Shown here: piece after piece, positions 44,578 to 52,518 of the stretch
Layout: each line of letters starts with the position of its first letter
Numbering within the stretch: the first letter of the stretch is position 1
Assembly (NCBI GenBank): GCA_958296105.1
Contig: OY282441.1
Location: 2,315,800-2,379,799 of the forward strand
Reading direction: 5' to 3'
Length of the DNA stretch: 64,000 nt
Origin: an uncultured Dehalococcoidia bacterium
GTDB taxonomy: Bacteria > Chloroflexota > Dehalococcoidia > Lucifugimonadales > UBA1123
Translations under genes and position numbers: made by a program
Notes under the pieces: model-generated
Databases searched by the model: none
What the model was told of the DNA's origin: nothing
What the model saw: the letters and a program-made list of their open reading frames with translations, nothing else

Positions 44578-45135
44578 CTATCGAAACACCTTGCCCAGAC
44601 TCAGGCTGAACCCCGCTAGTGTGGGAGATGCCAGCGTATCGTCCTCGCCGTACCGTCCCGCCTCCTCGAATGTCGCGCTGCCGAGAACGAATACCCATAT
44701 CATCCTGTACTCTGGACTTATCAGCCAGTACTCCTTGACGCCGTGCCTTGCGTACAGGTCCAGCTTCTCGTTCCAGTCGCGCCGCGCCGTGGATGGCGAG
44801 AGAATCTCCACCACGAGGTCCGGCGCGCCCTGTATGTTGGCGCGCGTGATGATATGCTCGCGCTCTTGGGAGACGAAGATCAGGTCCGGCTGAACCGTAT
44901 CCGCGTCCGACAGGACTACGTCGGTGGGACTGTAAAAGACCCACCCCAAATCTCGCTCCATGACAAAGCCCTTGAGATGCCATCCCGTGTCGGACTGAAT
45001 CGCCTGATGTTCGGTGTTCGGAGCGGCGGCCATGATAAGCTCCCCGTCGATAAGCTCCCAGCGCTCGCCTTCCGGCGTCTTGGCGTAGTCTTCGTATCTG
45101 AGCTTGGTCTTGATCTTGAGTTTCTGGGCAGCCAT
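44578..45135 (-). CDS. Uma2 family endonuclease-like protein, array C copy 1
   Basis: 185 residues, first of the three. It has two extra residues in the N-terminal KLKIKTKLRYEDYAKTPEGE stretch, apparently a 6-bp insertion in a short repeat. The core motifs are intact (PDLIFVSQEREHIIT, PDLVVEILSPSTARRD, EYWLISPEYR). The 290 bp upstream to argD contain a large hairpin and no supported gene. Confidence 0.88.
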   Translation of the reverse strand: MAAQKLKIKTKLRYEDYAKTPEGERWELIDGELIMAAAPNTEHQAIQSDTGWHLKGFVMERDLGWVFYSPTDVVLSDADTVQPDLIFVSQEREHIITRANIQGAPDLVVEILSPSTARRDWNEKLDLYARHGVKEYWLISPEYRMIWVFVLGSATFEEAGRYGEDDTLASPTLAGFSLSLGKVFR

Positions 45136-45374
45136 TGGCTCCCTCTTCTACCTCGTACCGCGCCATCGCCAGCCTGCCCATCAGTCCGACTGAGAGCGAT
45201 AGCCCCGAGGCTCGGGCAGCGTCCCTACCCATGATCGAATCCGCCAGATTGTCCATCACGTCAGGGGGGTATGCTCGCGTTGGCTTGGAATATTCTGGAT
45301 CGTCAGCCGAGCTTGTCTTTCATCGCGGCGATGCCGAAGCTGTGTGGGCATTGGCGAAGCTCATCATGCCTGCT

Positions 45375-45413
45375 CGAAGTCGGGGGCGGCTGGCGTCGGC
45401 CGCCCCTCTTCGA
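45375..45413. terminator. Large hairpin downstream of argD
   Basis: GGGGCGGC and GCCGCCCC form the core stem, extended by outer CGAAG/CTTCG arms. It lies 14 bp after the argD stop and could terminate or process the argJBD transcript. The rest of 45136-45426 shows no gene. Confidence 0.55.
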
Positions 45414-45426
45414 TGCGGGTTATGAG

Positions 45427-46617
45427 TCAGCCCGCCACTGCTCCGATGGCGGAATCCAGCCGCTCCATGGCTTGGTCGATCTCCTCCGCTGAGACGGTCA
45501 GCGGAGGCATCAGGCGCACCGCGTTCGGGCGCAGCGGGTTCGTCAGCAGCCCCTCGGCGTTGCAGTTGGCCACCACGTCGGGGCCGATGTCCGACTCGAA
45601 CACCACTGCCCACAGCAGCCCCATGCCGCGCGCCTCCTCTATCTGTCCGTATTTGGACTGCAAGCTCGCCAGCCCCTCGGACATGCGCTCGCCCATCGCC
45701 GCCGCGTTGCCAGACAGGTCGTTGTCTATGATGTACTTGGTGGATGCGTAGCCGGCGGCGCAGGTCAGCGCGTTGCCGCCGAACGTGGATCCGTGGTCGC
45801 CCGGCTCGAAGGCGCAAGCCTCGTCCTTCGCCATGAACGCGCCGATAGGCACGCCGCCGCCCAGACCCTTGGCGAGCGTCATCACGTCCGGCTCCACCCC
45901 GAAGCTCTCGTATCCGAACAGCGTTCCGAGCCGTCCGAGTCCCGTCTGCACCTCGTCGAATATGAGCAGCAGCCCTTCCTGATCGCAGAACTCGCGCACG
46001 TTTTCCAAGTATCCGTCAGGCGGAATGTTGACGCCGCCCTCCGCCTGCACCGGTTCGAGCATGATGGCGACCGTCCTGTCCGTGACGGCTCCCTTCAGCT
46101 CCTCTATCTCGCCAAACGAAACGTGCTTGTAACCGGGCGGAATGGGTTGGAACAGCTCCTGATAGTGAGGCTGTCCAGTGGCGGACACGTTGGCCATCGT
46201 CCTGCCGTGGAACGAGTTCAGCGCGGTCACGATCTCGTATGCGCCGTTGCGCTCTCTCGCGCCGTAGCGCCGCGCCAGCTTCATCGCGCCCTCGTTCGCC
46301 TCCGCGCCGCTGTTGCAGAAGAACACCTTGTCCAGCGCCGAGTTCTCCACCAGTATCTCCGCAAGCTGAAGCTGCGGAATCGTGTAGAACTGGTTGGACG
46401 TCTGAAGCAGGGTGCGCGCCTGCTCGGATATCGCGTCCGCAATCGCGGCGTTGGCATGGCCGGCGTTGTTCACCGCCCAGCCCGATGTGAAGTCCAGGTA
46501 CTCCTTGCCGTCCACGTCCCAGACCTTCGTTCCCTCGCCCTTCACTATCACCACAGGCTGGCGGCGAACCACGAACATGTAGTATCTACTCTCGATGTCT
46601 TTCCAATCGGTGTTCAT
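45427..46617 (-). CDS. argD: Acetylornithine aminotransferase
   Basis: 396 residues. A class III PLP aminotransferase. YLDFTSGWAVNNAGHANAAIADAI, VFFCNSGAEANEGAMKLARRYG, SFHGRTMANVSATGQPHYQELF and LLIFDEVQTGLGRLGTLFGYE are present. The PLP Lys is in TLAKGLGGGVPIGAFMA, and DHGSTFGGNALTCAA follows. Placement among argB, argJ and argG makes the acetylornithine role much more likely than other omega-aminotransferase roles. It lies a single base after the downstream-strand UPF0182 start region, so the two are cotranscribed. Confidence 0.93.
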   Translation of the reverse strand: MNTDWKDIESRYYMFVVRRQPVVIVKGEGTKVWDVDGKEYLDFTSGWAVNNAGHANAAIADAISEQARTLLQTSNQFYTIPQLQLAEILVENSALDKVFFCNSGAEANEGAMKLARRYGARERNGAYEIVTALNSFHGRTMANVSATGQPHYQELFQPIPPGYKHVSFGEIEELKGAVTDRTVAIMLEPVQAEGGVNIPPDGYLENVREFCDQEGLLLIFDEVQTGLGRLGTLFGYESFGVEPDVMTLAKGLGGGVPIGAFMAKDEACAFEPGDHGSTFGGNALTCAAGYASTKYIIDNDLSGNAAAMGERMSEGLASLQSKYGQIEEARGMGLLWAVVFESDIGPDVVANCNAEGLLTNPLRPNAVRLMPPLTVSAEEIDQAMERLDSAIGAVAG

Positions 46618-46618
46618 T

Positions 46619-49408
46619 TCATTCCCCTCCGGTGAGCTCCTTGAGCTTCTCCAGCGCCTCTTCGAGGGAGGCGAGATCGGATTTGATGTTCTCTACGCTG
46701 TCGGACACGATGGTGATCTGCATGTCCAGCTCGCCCTCGGGCCCCGCCGCGGCGGGCTGCGTCCCGGATCGCGCGTCCACGCTGGGCATAGACCGTTTAC
46801 CGACCAGCTGATCCAGGGCCAGCTCCAGCGAGTCCTCCATTACCACTTTGTCCGCAGTGGCAAGGATGACGCGCTTCAGCTCCGGGAAGCTCACCCCTTG
46901 GGCCTGAATATAGACCGGCTCCGCGTATATGAGAGACGTGCCGACTGGGATGACCAGCAGGTTGCCCCTAATGCAGATCGAGCCTTCCGAACACCTCAGC
47001 GTGAACCACGCCGAAATGTCCTGATCGTTGTCGATCCGCGCCTCCACCTGCTCGGGACCATCGACTTGGAGCGTCTTGGGGAAGCTGAACGCAACCAGCT
47101 TGCCGTAATTCTCCCCGTCGCTCCGCGCCGCGAGCCAGCCGATCATGTTCGGGCGCTGGTTCGGCGTGTACGGGAGAAGCTGAACGAACTCCTCGTTCTC
47201 CTCTCCCGGCAGCTTCATTATCACGTAGTACGGCTCGACCACCTGAAGGTCGTCGCCCTGCCCGAACTTCTCGTTGGGAATCGCCCACAGGTCTTCCTTG
47301 CTGTAGAAGTTGTTCGGATCCTGCATGTGATACAGCATGTACTTCTCGGATTGCACCGAAAAGAAATCCTGCGGGTAGCGCACGTGGGACTTCAGCCCCT
47401 CCGGCATCTCGTCCGCGCTCTTGAACAGATCGGGAAAGATGCGCTGATATGTCAGCACTATCGGATCGGACGTGTCCCAGATGTAGTACGTCACGTCGCC
47501 GCTGTAAGAGTCCACCGTGGCCTTCACGCTGTTTCGTATGTAATTGATCTGCCCGCCCAGATCGCCGAACGGGTCCGAGTAGGGATAGTGGTTGGTCGTG
47601 GTGTAGGCGTCCTGAATCCAGAACAGCTTGCCGTCCGCCGTTGCTATGTACGGGTCTCTGTCCAGCTGTAGGAACGGAGCGACCGTCGCCACGCGCTCCT
47701 GAATGGTGCGGCGGTACTGCAAGCGGCTCTGCGCCGTTATCTCTCCGCTGATGAGTATGTTCACGTCCCCGAACTGCCATGCGTATGCCAGCCTGCGCAG
47801 GAACGAAGACATCTGCACCCCCCCGTCCCCGCCGTACCGCGCCCTTATCAGATCCCCCTGCTCCGTCTGGTAGTCCAGCTCCTCAGTTCTGGAGTTGGCG
47901 ATCACGTAGTCCACCGTGTTCTCGCCGTAGTAGATGCGAGGATTATCGACTATCAGGTCCGGCGCAACGCCCTCGGCCTGCGAGCCTATCGGAATCGCGC
48001 CGTCTATGGGTATGTCCTTGGCGAAGAACTCCGGACGCCCCTCCGGGGTGAACTCGGTCACCGGACTCATCGCAATGCCGATTCCATGCGTGTAGATCAG
48101 CTTCTGGTTGACCCACGTCTGAGAGTCGGGATCCAGCCTCTCCTGCGCGACCTCCCTCGCAGACAGCAGCACCTGCCGGTACTCGCCGTCTATGGTGTAA
48201 CGGTCCACGTCGGCGTCCTTGAAGTCGTAGTACGGCCTGATGACCTGGATCTGGCGATACACGTTCGACAGCGGCCTGTAGTCCCACAGACGTATGTTGT
48301 TGATGGTTTGCAGGTTGTTCTCTATCAGCTCGGAGTCCACCGCCGCCTGCTCGGTAGGGTAGAACTGCTCGTCTATGCGGTTCAGCCCGAAGGCCTCTCT
48401 GGTGAACTCGATGTTGCGCGCGATGTACGGAGTCTCCCTGTCCAGCTCCCTGGGCGTGACGATGAACTGCTGGGTCAGAGCGGGCCACGCCGTCCCCAAG
48501 ACTATCCCCAAGACTATCCACAGCGCCACCGCGCCGACGACTATGCGCATCCTCCTAACGTAGGTGTTGGCGAACATGAGAATGGCAGCCGCCGCCGCGA
48601 TCAGGGTGAGAATCGTGAGCGCGGGCATCCTCGCGTTCAGATCGGCATACGAAGCCCCGAACACCACGCCGTCATCCGAAAACACCAGCGCCCAGCGGTC
48701 CAGCCAGTGGCCCGCCGCGATGGTCAGCATCAGAAGCCCGCCGATGATCGACAGATGCACCAGCCTGGCCCCGGTCAGCTCGTACCCCGTTCCCCTCATG
48801 CTGTAGTTGATGAAGTGAATGGCGACCGTCGCCAGCAGAGTCACTATCCCTATGCCCAGTATCCACCCTTGCAGGAACGTGTACATCGGCAGGTTGAAGA
48901 TGAAGAACCCCAAGTCTCTGCCAAAGACCGGATCCACCTGCCCGAACGGCACCGAGTTGGTGAATCTGAGGAAGAGCTCCCACCGAGACGAGAGCACGGA
49001 GCCGAATATGATGCTCAGCACGAGGATCACGACCACGCTGCCCACCAGGACGATGCGCGACAGCGCGGGGATGACCTCCGGCGGAATTGGCAGCCGTATC
49101 TCCCCGGCGCTGCTGACGTGGGCGATGCGCAGGCTCGCCCCAAGAATCGCCGCGACCAATATCGCGCCGATGCCGAACAGTATTACTCGCGTAACCGTGA
49201 TCTCGACGAATATGCTGCGAAAGCCCAGCGAGTCGTACCACAGCATATCGGTGTACAGCCCCCGACCGAACGAGAACAGGCCGAACACCACTATCAGCCC
49301 CACCACTACGAGCGCCCACTTGAAGAACGAGCTTATCGCCCCCGGGTCTATCGTTACCGATTCGAGCGAAGAACCCTCTTCACCATTGCGCGAATATTCT
49401 TCAGCCAT
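46619..49408 (-). CDS. UPF0182 family membrane protein
   Basis: 929 residues. The N-terminal ~320 residues contain about seven TM helices (WALVVVGLIVVFGLFSFGRG, VVVILVLSIIFGSVL, IVVGAVALWIVLGIVLG). The rest is a large, presumably extracytoplasmic domain with the family's NIRLWDYRPLSNVYRQIQ, THGIGIAMSPVTEFTPEG, YYIWDTSDPIVLTYQRIFPDL and RPNMIGWLAARSDGENYGKL. A short coiled coil ends the protein (LASLEEALEKLKELTG). UPF0182 proteins have no established function. It sits between argB (8-bp overlap) and argD, so it is transcribed with arginine genes. Confidence 0.93.
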   Translation of the reverse strand: MAEEYSRNGEEGSSLESVTIDPGAISSFFKWALVVVGLIVVFGLFSFGRGLYTDMLWYDSLGFRSIFVEITVTRVILFGIGAILVAAILGASLRIAHVSSAGEIRLPIPPEVIPALSRIVLVGSVVVILVLSIIFGSVLSSRWELFLRFTNSVPFGQVDPVFGRDLGFFIFNLPMYTFLQGWILGIGIVTLLATVAIHFINYSMRGTGYELTGARLVHLSIIGGLLMLTIAAGHWLDRWALVFSDDGVVFGASYADLNARMPALTILTLIAAAAAILMFANTYVRRMRIVVGAVALWIVLGIVLGTAWPALTQQFIVTPRELDRETPYIARNIEFTREAFGLNRIDEQFYPTEQAAVDSELIENNLQTINNIRLWDYRPLSNVYRQIQVIRPYYDFKDADVDRYTIDGEYRQVLLSAREVAQERLDPDSQTWVNQKLIYTHGIGIAMSPVTEFTPEGRPEFFAKDIPIDGAIPIGSQAEGVAPDLIVDNPRIYYGENTVDYVIANSRTEELDYQTEQGDLIRARYGGDGGVQMSSFLRRLAYAWQFGDVNILISGEITAQSRLQYRRTIQERVATVAPFLQLDRDPYIATADGKLFWIQDAYTTTNHYPYSDPFGDLGGQINYIRNSVKATVDSYSGDVTYYIWDTSDPIVLTYQRIFPDLFKSADEMPEGLKSHVRYPQDFFSVQSEKYMLYHMQDPNNFYSKEDLWAIPNEKFGQGDDLQVVEPYYVIMKLPGEENEEFVQLLPYTPNQRPNMIGWLAARSDGENYGKLVAFSFPKTLQVDGPEQVEARIDNDQDISAWFTLRCSEGSICIRGNLLVIPVGTSLIYAEPVYIQAQGVSFPELKRVILATADKVVMEDSLELALDQLVGKRSMPSVDARSGTQPAAAGPEGELDMQITIVSDSVENIKSDLASLEEALEKLKELTGGE

Positions 49409-50216
49409 TGTCCACCTGCCTAACCTTACCTATGCGCGTGCCAAGATTCTCGCCCGCCAGCGACTGCCGAAGCGCGCCCGGCCGCCGGCCGTCTATGATG
49501 TGCGACCTGCTGCCTTGGGCGCGCAGGCAAGCCTCGATCTTTGGAATCATTCCGCCCGAGATAGTCCCCGCTCTGGTCAGGTCTCGCGCCTGCCGCGCAG
49601 TGATCTTCGGTATCAGCCGCCGCCCCCGGTCCAGCACGCCCTCCACGTCGGTCAGGAACAGCAGGCTGTCCGCCTCCAGCGCTCTGGCGATCTCTCCGGC
49701 GGCGGTGTCCGCGTTGACGTTGAGCAGCGATCCCGGATGGAACGGATCGTCAGGCGAGCAGATAGCCACTGGAGCGATAACCGGCATGAAACCCGCGCCC
49801 GACATGGCGCGTATCGGCGAAGGATCGACCGCAGTCACCTCGCCCACGTATCCCAGATCGGGGTCCTTGACGCGCCCCGTGAGCATCCCGCCGTCCGCGC
49901 CGCTCATTCCGACGGCCTTCGCTCCCGAGGCGGACAGCTCCGCCACCAGCTCCTTGTTGATGAGACCAGCCAGCACCGCGACCACTATCTCCAAGCTGTC
50001 GGCGTCAGTAACTCGCAATCCGTCCTTGAACACGGGGCGGACATTCTGCGCGGCCATCCACTCGCTGATGATCTTGCCGCCCCCATGTACGACCACGGGG
50101 CTGTAACCCTCCTCGCGCAGCGACACCAGATCTTCCAGCGTCGTGTCGTGTTCTCCGAGGGTGCTGCCGCCGATCTTGACTACGATCGTCCCATGAGGGA
50201 GCTGCTCCTTTGGCAA
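49401..50216 (-). CDS. argB: Acetylglutamate kinase
   Basis: 271 residues. Phosphorylates N-acetylglutamate. TIVVKIGGSTLGEHD and SPVVVHGGGKIISEWM are the ATP and substrate glycine loops. GLINKELVAELSASGAKAVGMSGADGGML and LLNVNADTAAGEIARALEADSLLFLTDVEGVL follow, with GMIPKIEACLRA near the end. The order and length fit the AAK family. It overlaps UPF0182 by 8 bp and follows argJ by 7 bp. No N-terminal extension typical of arginine-inhibited hexameric enzymes is seen. Confidence 0.96.
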   Translation of the reverse strand: MPKEQLPHGTIVVKIGGSTLGEHDTTLEDLVSLREEGYSPVVVHGGGKIISEWMAAQNVRPVFKDGLRVTDADSLEIVVAVLAGLINKELVAELSASGAKAVGMSGADGGMLTGRVKDPDLGYVGEVTAVDPSPIRAMSGAGFMPVIAPVAICSPDDPFHPGSLLNVNADTAAGEIARALEADSLLFLTDVEGVLDRGRRLIPKITARQARDLTRAGTISGGMIPKIEACLRAQGSRSHIIDGRRPGALRQSLAGENLGTRIGKVRQVDNG

Positions 50217-50223
50217 TGCGCGC

Positions 50224-51447
50224 CTACGTCGAGTAGGCCGAGTTGAAGGTTACGTACTCTTCCGTAAGGTCCGATCCCCACGCCGTCGCCGAGCCGTCGC
50301 CCACGTTCAGGCTCACCCTGAACTCCACCTCTTCGGCGGCCATGCCGCTTATCACCGCGTCGGCGTAGTACGGAATCGCCTTCCCCTCGTGAACGATGTG
50401 TATGCCGTTGACGAATATGTCGATCTTCGACTCTTCCAGCTCGATTCCGCTCTTGCCCAGCGCCATCATTATTCGTCCCCAGTTGGGATCTCTGCCATGC
50501 ACCATCGCCTTGACGAGGTTGGACGACGATATCTCTCTCGCGGCGATTCTGGCGTCCGAGCCCGAGACCGCGCCATCCACGATCACCGCCATCACGTGGT
50601 TTGCGCCCTCCCCGTCCCTCACCAGAGACTTGGCTAGGTGGATGCAAACGGCGGTCAGCGCCTGCTCGAAGGCGGAGCCGTCCGCGCTGTCGCCGTCCGA
50701 TATCTCCGCCCCCCCTGCCGCGCCGTTGGCGAACAGAAGAACCGTGTCGTTCGTGGACTGGTCGCCATCCACGTCTATCATGTTGAAGCTCAGATCGACC
50801 GCCCTGCTCAGCGCAGACTGGAGATAAGACCGTTCGACCGCGGCGTCTGTGGCGATGAACGACAGCATCGTAGCCATGTCCGGGTGGATCATTCCCACGC
50901 CCTTGGCGACTCCGCCCACTGCGCAGCTCCGCCCGCCCGCCTCGAACGAGGCGGCGACGTGCTTGGGCTTCGTGTCGGTGGTCATAATCGAGCGTGCGAA
51001 CGCCTCGCCGCCCTCGTCGGACAGCTGTACTTTGGCAATCGCCTCGCGTATGAGCGCCATTGGCAGCTCCACGCCGATCATGCCTGTGGACGCCACGAAC
51101 ATCTCACTGTCGCCCACCCCCACGTGGGCGGCTGCCAGCTCGGACATCTCTTCGGCGTCCAGCAGCCCTTGGTGTCCGACGGCGCAGTTGGCGCAGCCGC
51201 TGTTCGCCACGACGCCCCTGCCCAGTCCGCCGTTCGTCAGCCGCCGCTTGCTGACGGTGACGGACGGAGAGAGTATCTTGTTCTTGCTGAACGTCCCCGC
51301 GACAGTCGCCGGACTGTCCGAGACTAGGATACCCAGGTCCAGCACGTCCTCACCCGGCGTCTTGAGTCCGGCGAACACCCCTCCGGCGCGAAACCCTTTG
51401 GGCGAAGTCACGGACCCGCCTTCGATCATCTGGATAGCATGTGACAT
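50224..51447 (-). CDS. argJ: Bifunctional glutamate N-acetyltransferase/amino-acid acetyltransferase ArgJ
   Basis: 407 residues. Recycles acetyl groups from acetylornithine to glutamate. The self-cleavage region KGVGMIHPDMATMLSFIATDA contains the nucleophilic Thr that starts the beta chain. Other blocks are ANSGCANCAVGHQGLLDAEEM, MIDVDGDQSTNDTVLLFANG and GRDPNWGRIMMALG. First gene of the arginine cluster. The 51448-51611 gap upstream has a -10-like TATACT at 51531-51536 (minus strand) with no good -35. Confidence 0.96.
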   Translation of the reverse strand: MSHAIQMIEGGSVTSPKGFRAGGVFAGLKTPGEDVLDLGILVSDSPATVAGTFSKNKILSPSVTVSKRRLTNGGLGRGVVANSGCANCAVGHQGLLDAEEMSELAAAHVGVGDSEMFVASTGMIGVELPMALIREAIAKVQLSDEGGEAFARSIMTTDTKPKHVAASFEAGGRSCAVGGVAKGVGMIHPDMATMLSFIATDAAVERSYLQSALSRAVDLSFNMIDVDGDQSTNDTVLLFANGAAGGAEISDGDSADGSAFEQALTAVCIHLAKSLVRDGEGANHVMAVIVDGAVSGSDARIAAREISSSNLVKAMVHGRDPNWGRIMMALGKSGIELEESKIDIFVNGIHIVHEGKAIPYYADAVISGMAAEEVEFRVSLNVGDGSATAWGSDLTEEYVTFNSAYST

Positions 51448-51611
51448 CTGGTTTCCTCGAACAAAATAACAGTAGCGAACAGCCAGCGCCCGTCAGCTAG
51501 CCCCGACAAACGCCCACGAACAGCTAGGGCAGTATAGCACACCCGCGCCCAACTGTTCCTGCCACCCCCACCGGCGTGCGCTTGTGACTATGCTGACTAT
51601 GCTGAGCCGTA

Positions 51612-52517
51612 CTAACCGTTCTCGCCAGCGTCCGCGCTGACAGGTCGATATTGTACTACAAGGCGTTCGAGCAGCTCCTCCCGATCGGTTACTCCCGAGC
51701 CGAGCAGCCGGCGCGCGAGCCTCAAGGCTTCGCCAACCTCGGGTCCGCGAGCGAGTTTCAGAACGTACATCACGTCGCGCCCATCTATGGGAAGCACGGA
51801 CTCGAAATGAGCCAGCACGTCGCGCTCGATCAGACGCACGACCTGATCTTCCGGATCGTCGCCTTCGGGAATGGTTTCGAGAAACCCCCGCCAATTCGAG
51901 AGTCTGGCTTGACGAAACTTCCGAACGTCGAGATTCTGGCCGATGCGAGTCGCCGAGTCGCTGACAAGTCGATCGAATCTGTGCGCCGGCCAGTTTCGAT
52001 CCAGCCTCCGCCTTAGATCTTCCGCGATTCTTTCCCTATCTTCCGCGTCGGACAGCGCCATTTCGAGAGCGTCTTTGCAGCGTGTCAAGACCGCGCCAAC
52101 CTCATCGCATAGGCGCTCGAAACAGATTCGCCAGCATACCGCCCCATCCGGAGGGTTGGCTCCGCAGTTCTCCATGAACCACAAGGACGTTCTTCGGTAT
52201 ATCGCGGCGTTTCTGTCGGACGGCAGCCCCAAGTTGTGGAAACTCGAAGTGCGGAGGTCATTCACCAGCCGCCGCGCCGCGCAAGCGTCCGCCTGTGAGC
52301 GATTTGGGCTAGACAACAACTCCAGCAGATAAGGGATAGTGATTCTGCCGGACTCGAAAATCACGGCGTAACTCCACGCCGTGAGACGCAAAAACGATGC
52401 TTCATCCTCCCCGGCAGGCGGCTGGACTGTGATCTTCTCCAGTGCGTCCTCACTCACGAACGTCCGAAGCATGTTGCGTAGCCCGACGAACTCAGTGTTC
52501 AACTCGTCGAACTTCAT
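51612..52517 (-). CDS. Unrecognised 301-aa helical protein with an R-x4-H motif (HEPN-like candidate)
   Basis: 301 residues, no confident family. It is mostly alpha-helical. Residues 83-95 read RLVNDLRTSSFHN, giving R89-x4-H94. This matches the R-x4-6-H active-site pattern of HEPN ribonucleases, with a polar residue after Arg. Helices around it (LTAWSYAVIFESGRITIPYLLELL and ENCGANPPDGAVCWRICFERL) would suit a HEPN bundle. The C-terminus is also helical (GPEVGEALRLARRLLGSGV). It starts 1 bp after the stop of the SIR2-like/NTPase gene, so the two form one operon. I infer an effector or regulator of that protein; the HEPN idea is tentative. Confidence 0.7.
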   Translation of the reverse strand: MKFDELNTEFVGLRNMLRTFVSEDALEKITVQPPAGEDEASFLRLTAWSYAVIFESGRITIPYLLELLSSPNRSQADACAARRLVNDLRTSSFHNLGLPSDRNAAIYRRTSLWFMENCGANPPDGAVCWRICFERLCDEVGAVLTRCKDALEMALSDAEDRERIAEDLRRRLDRNWPAHRFDRLVSDSATRIGQNLDVRKFRQARLSNWRGFLETIPEGDDPEDQVVRLIERDVLAHFESVLPIDGRDVMYVLKLARGPEVGEALRLARRLLGSGVTDREELLERLVVQYRPVSADAGENG

Positions 52518-52518
52518 C

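Larger units (their letters stand above)
43415..45135 (-). repeat. Tandem array C: three Uma2 units
   Basis: Three head-to-tail units of about 555-590 bp with long stretches of identical DNA and a variable window between residues ~38 and 75 of each product. Confidence 0.88.

Noticed and set aside
44330-45259. 309-codon minus-strand frame across two Uma2 genes
   Set aside because: Out of frame with both Uma2 proteins; its apparent repeats simply mirror the duplicated DNA.
45136-45260. Small minus-strand gene upstream of Uma2 array C (MMDNLADSIMGRDAARASG)
   Set aside because: The frame continues out of register into the Uma2 gene, and no ribosome binding site or homology supports it.
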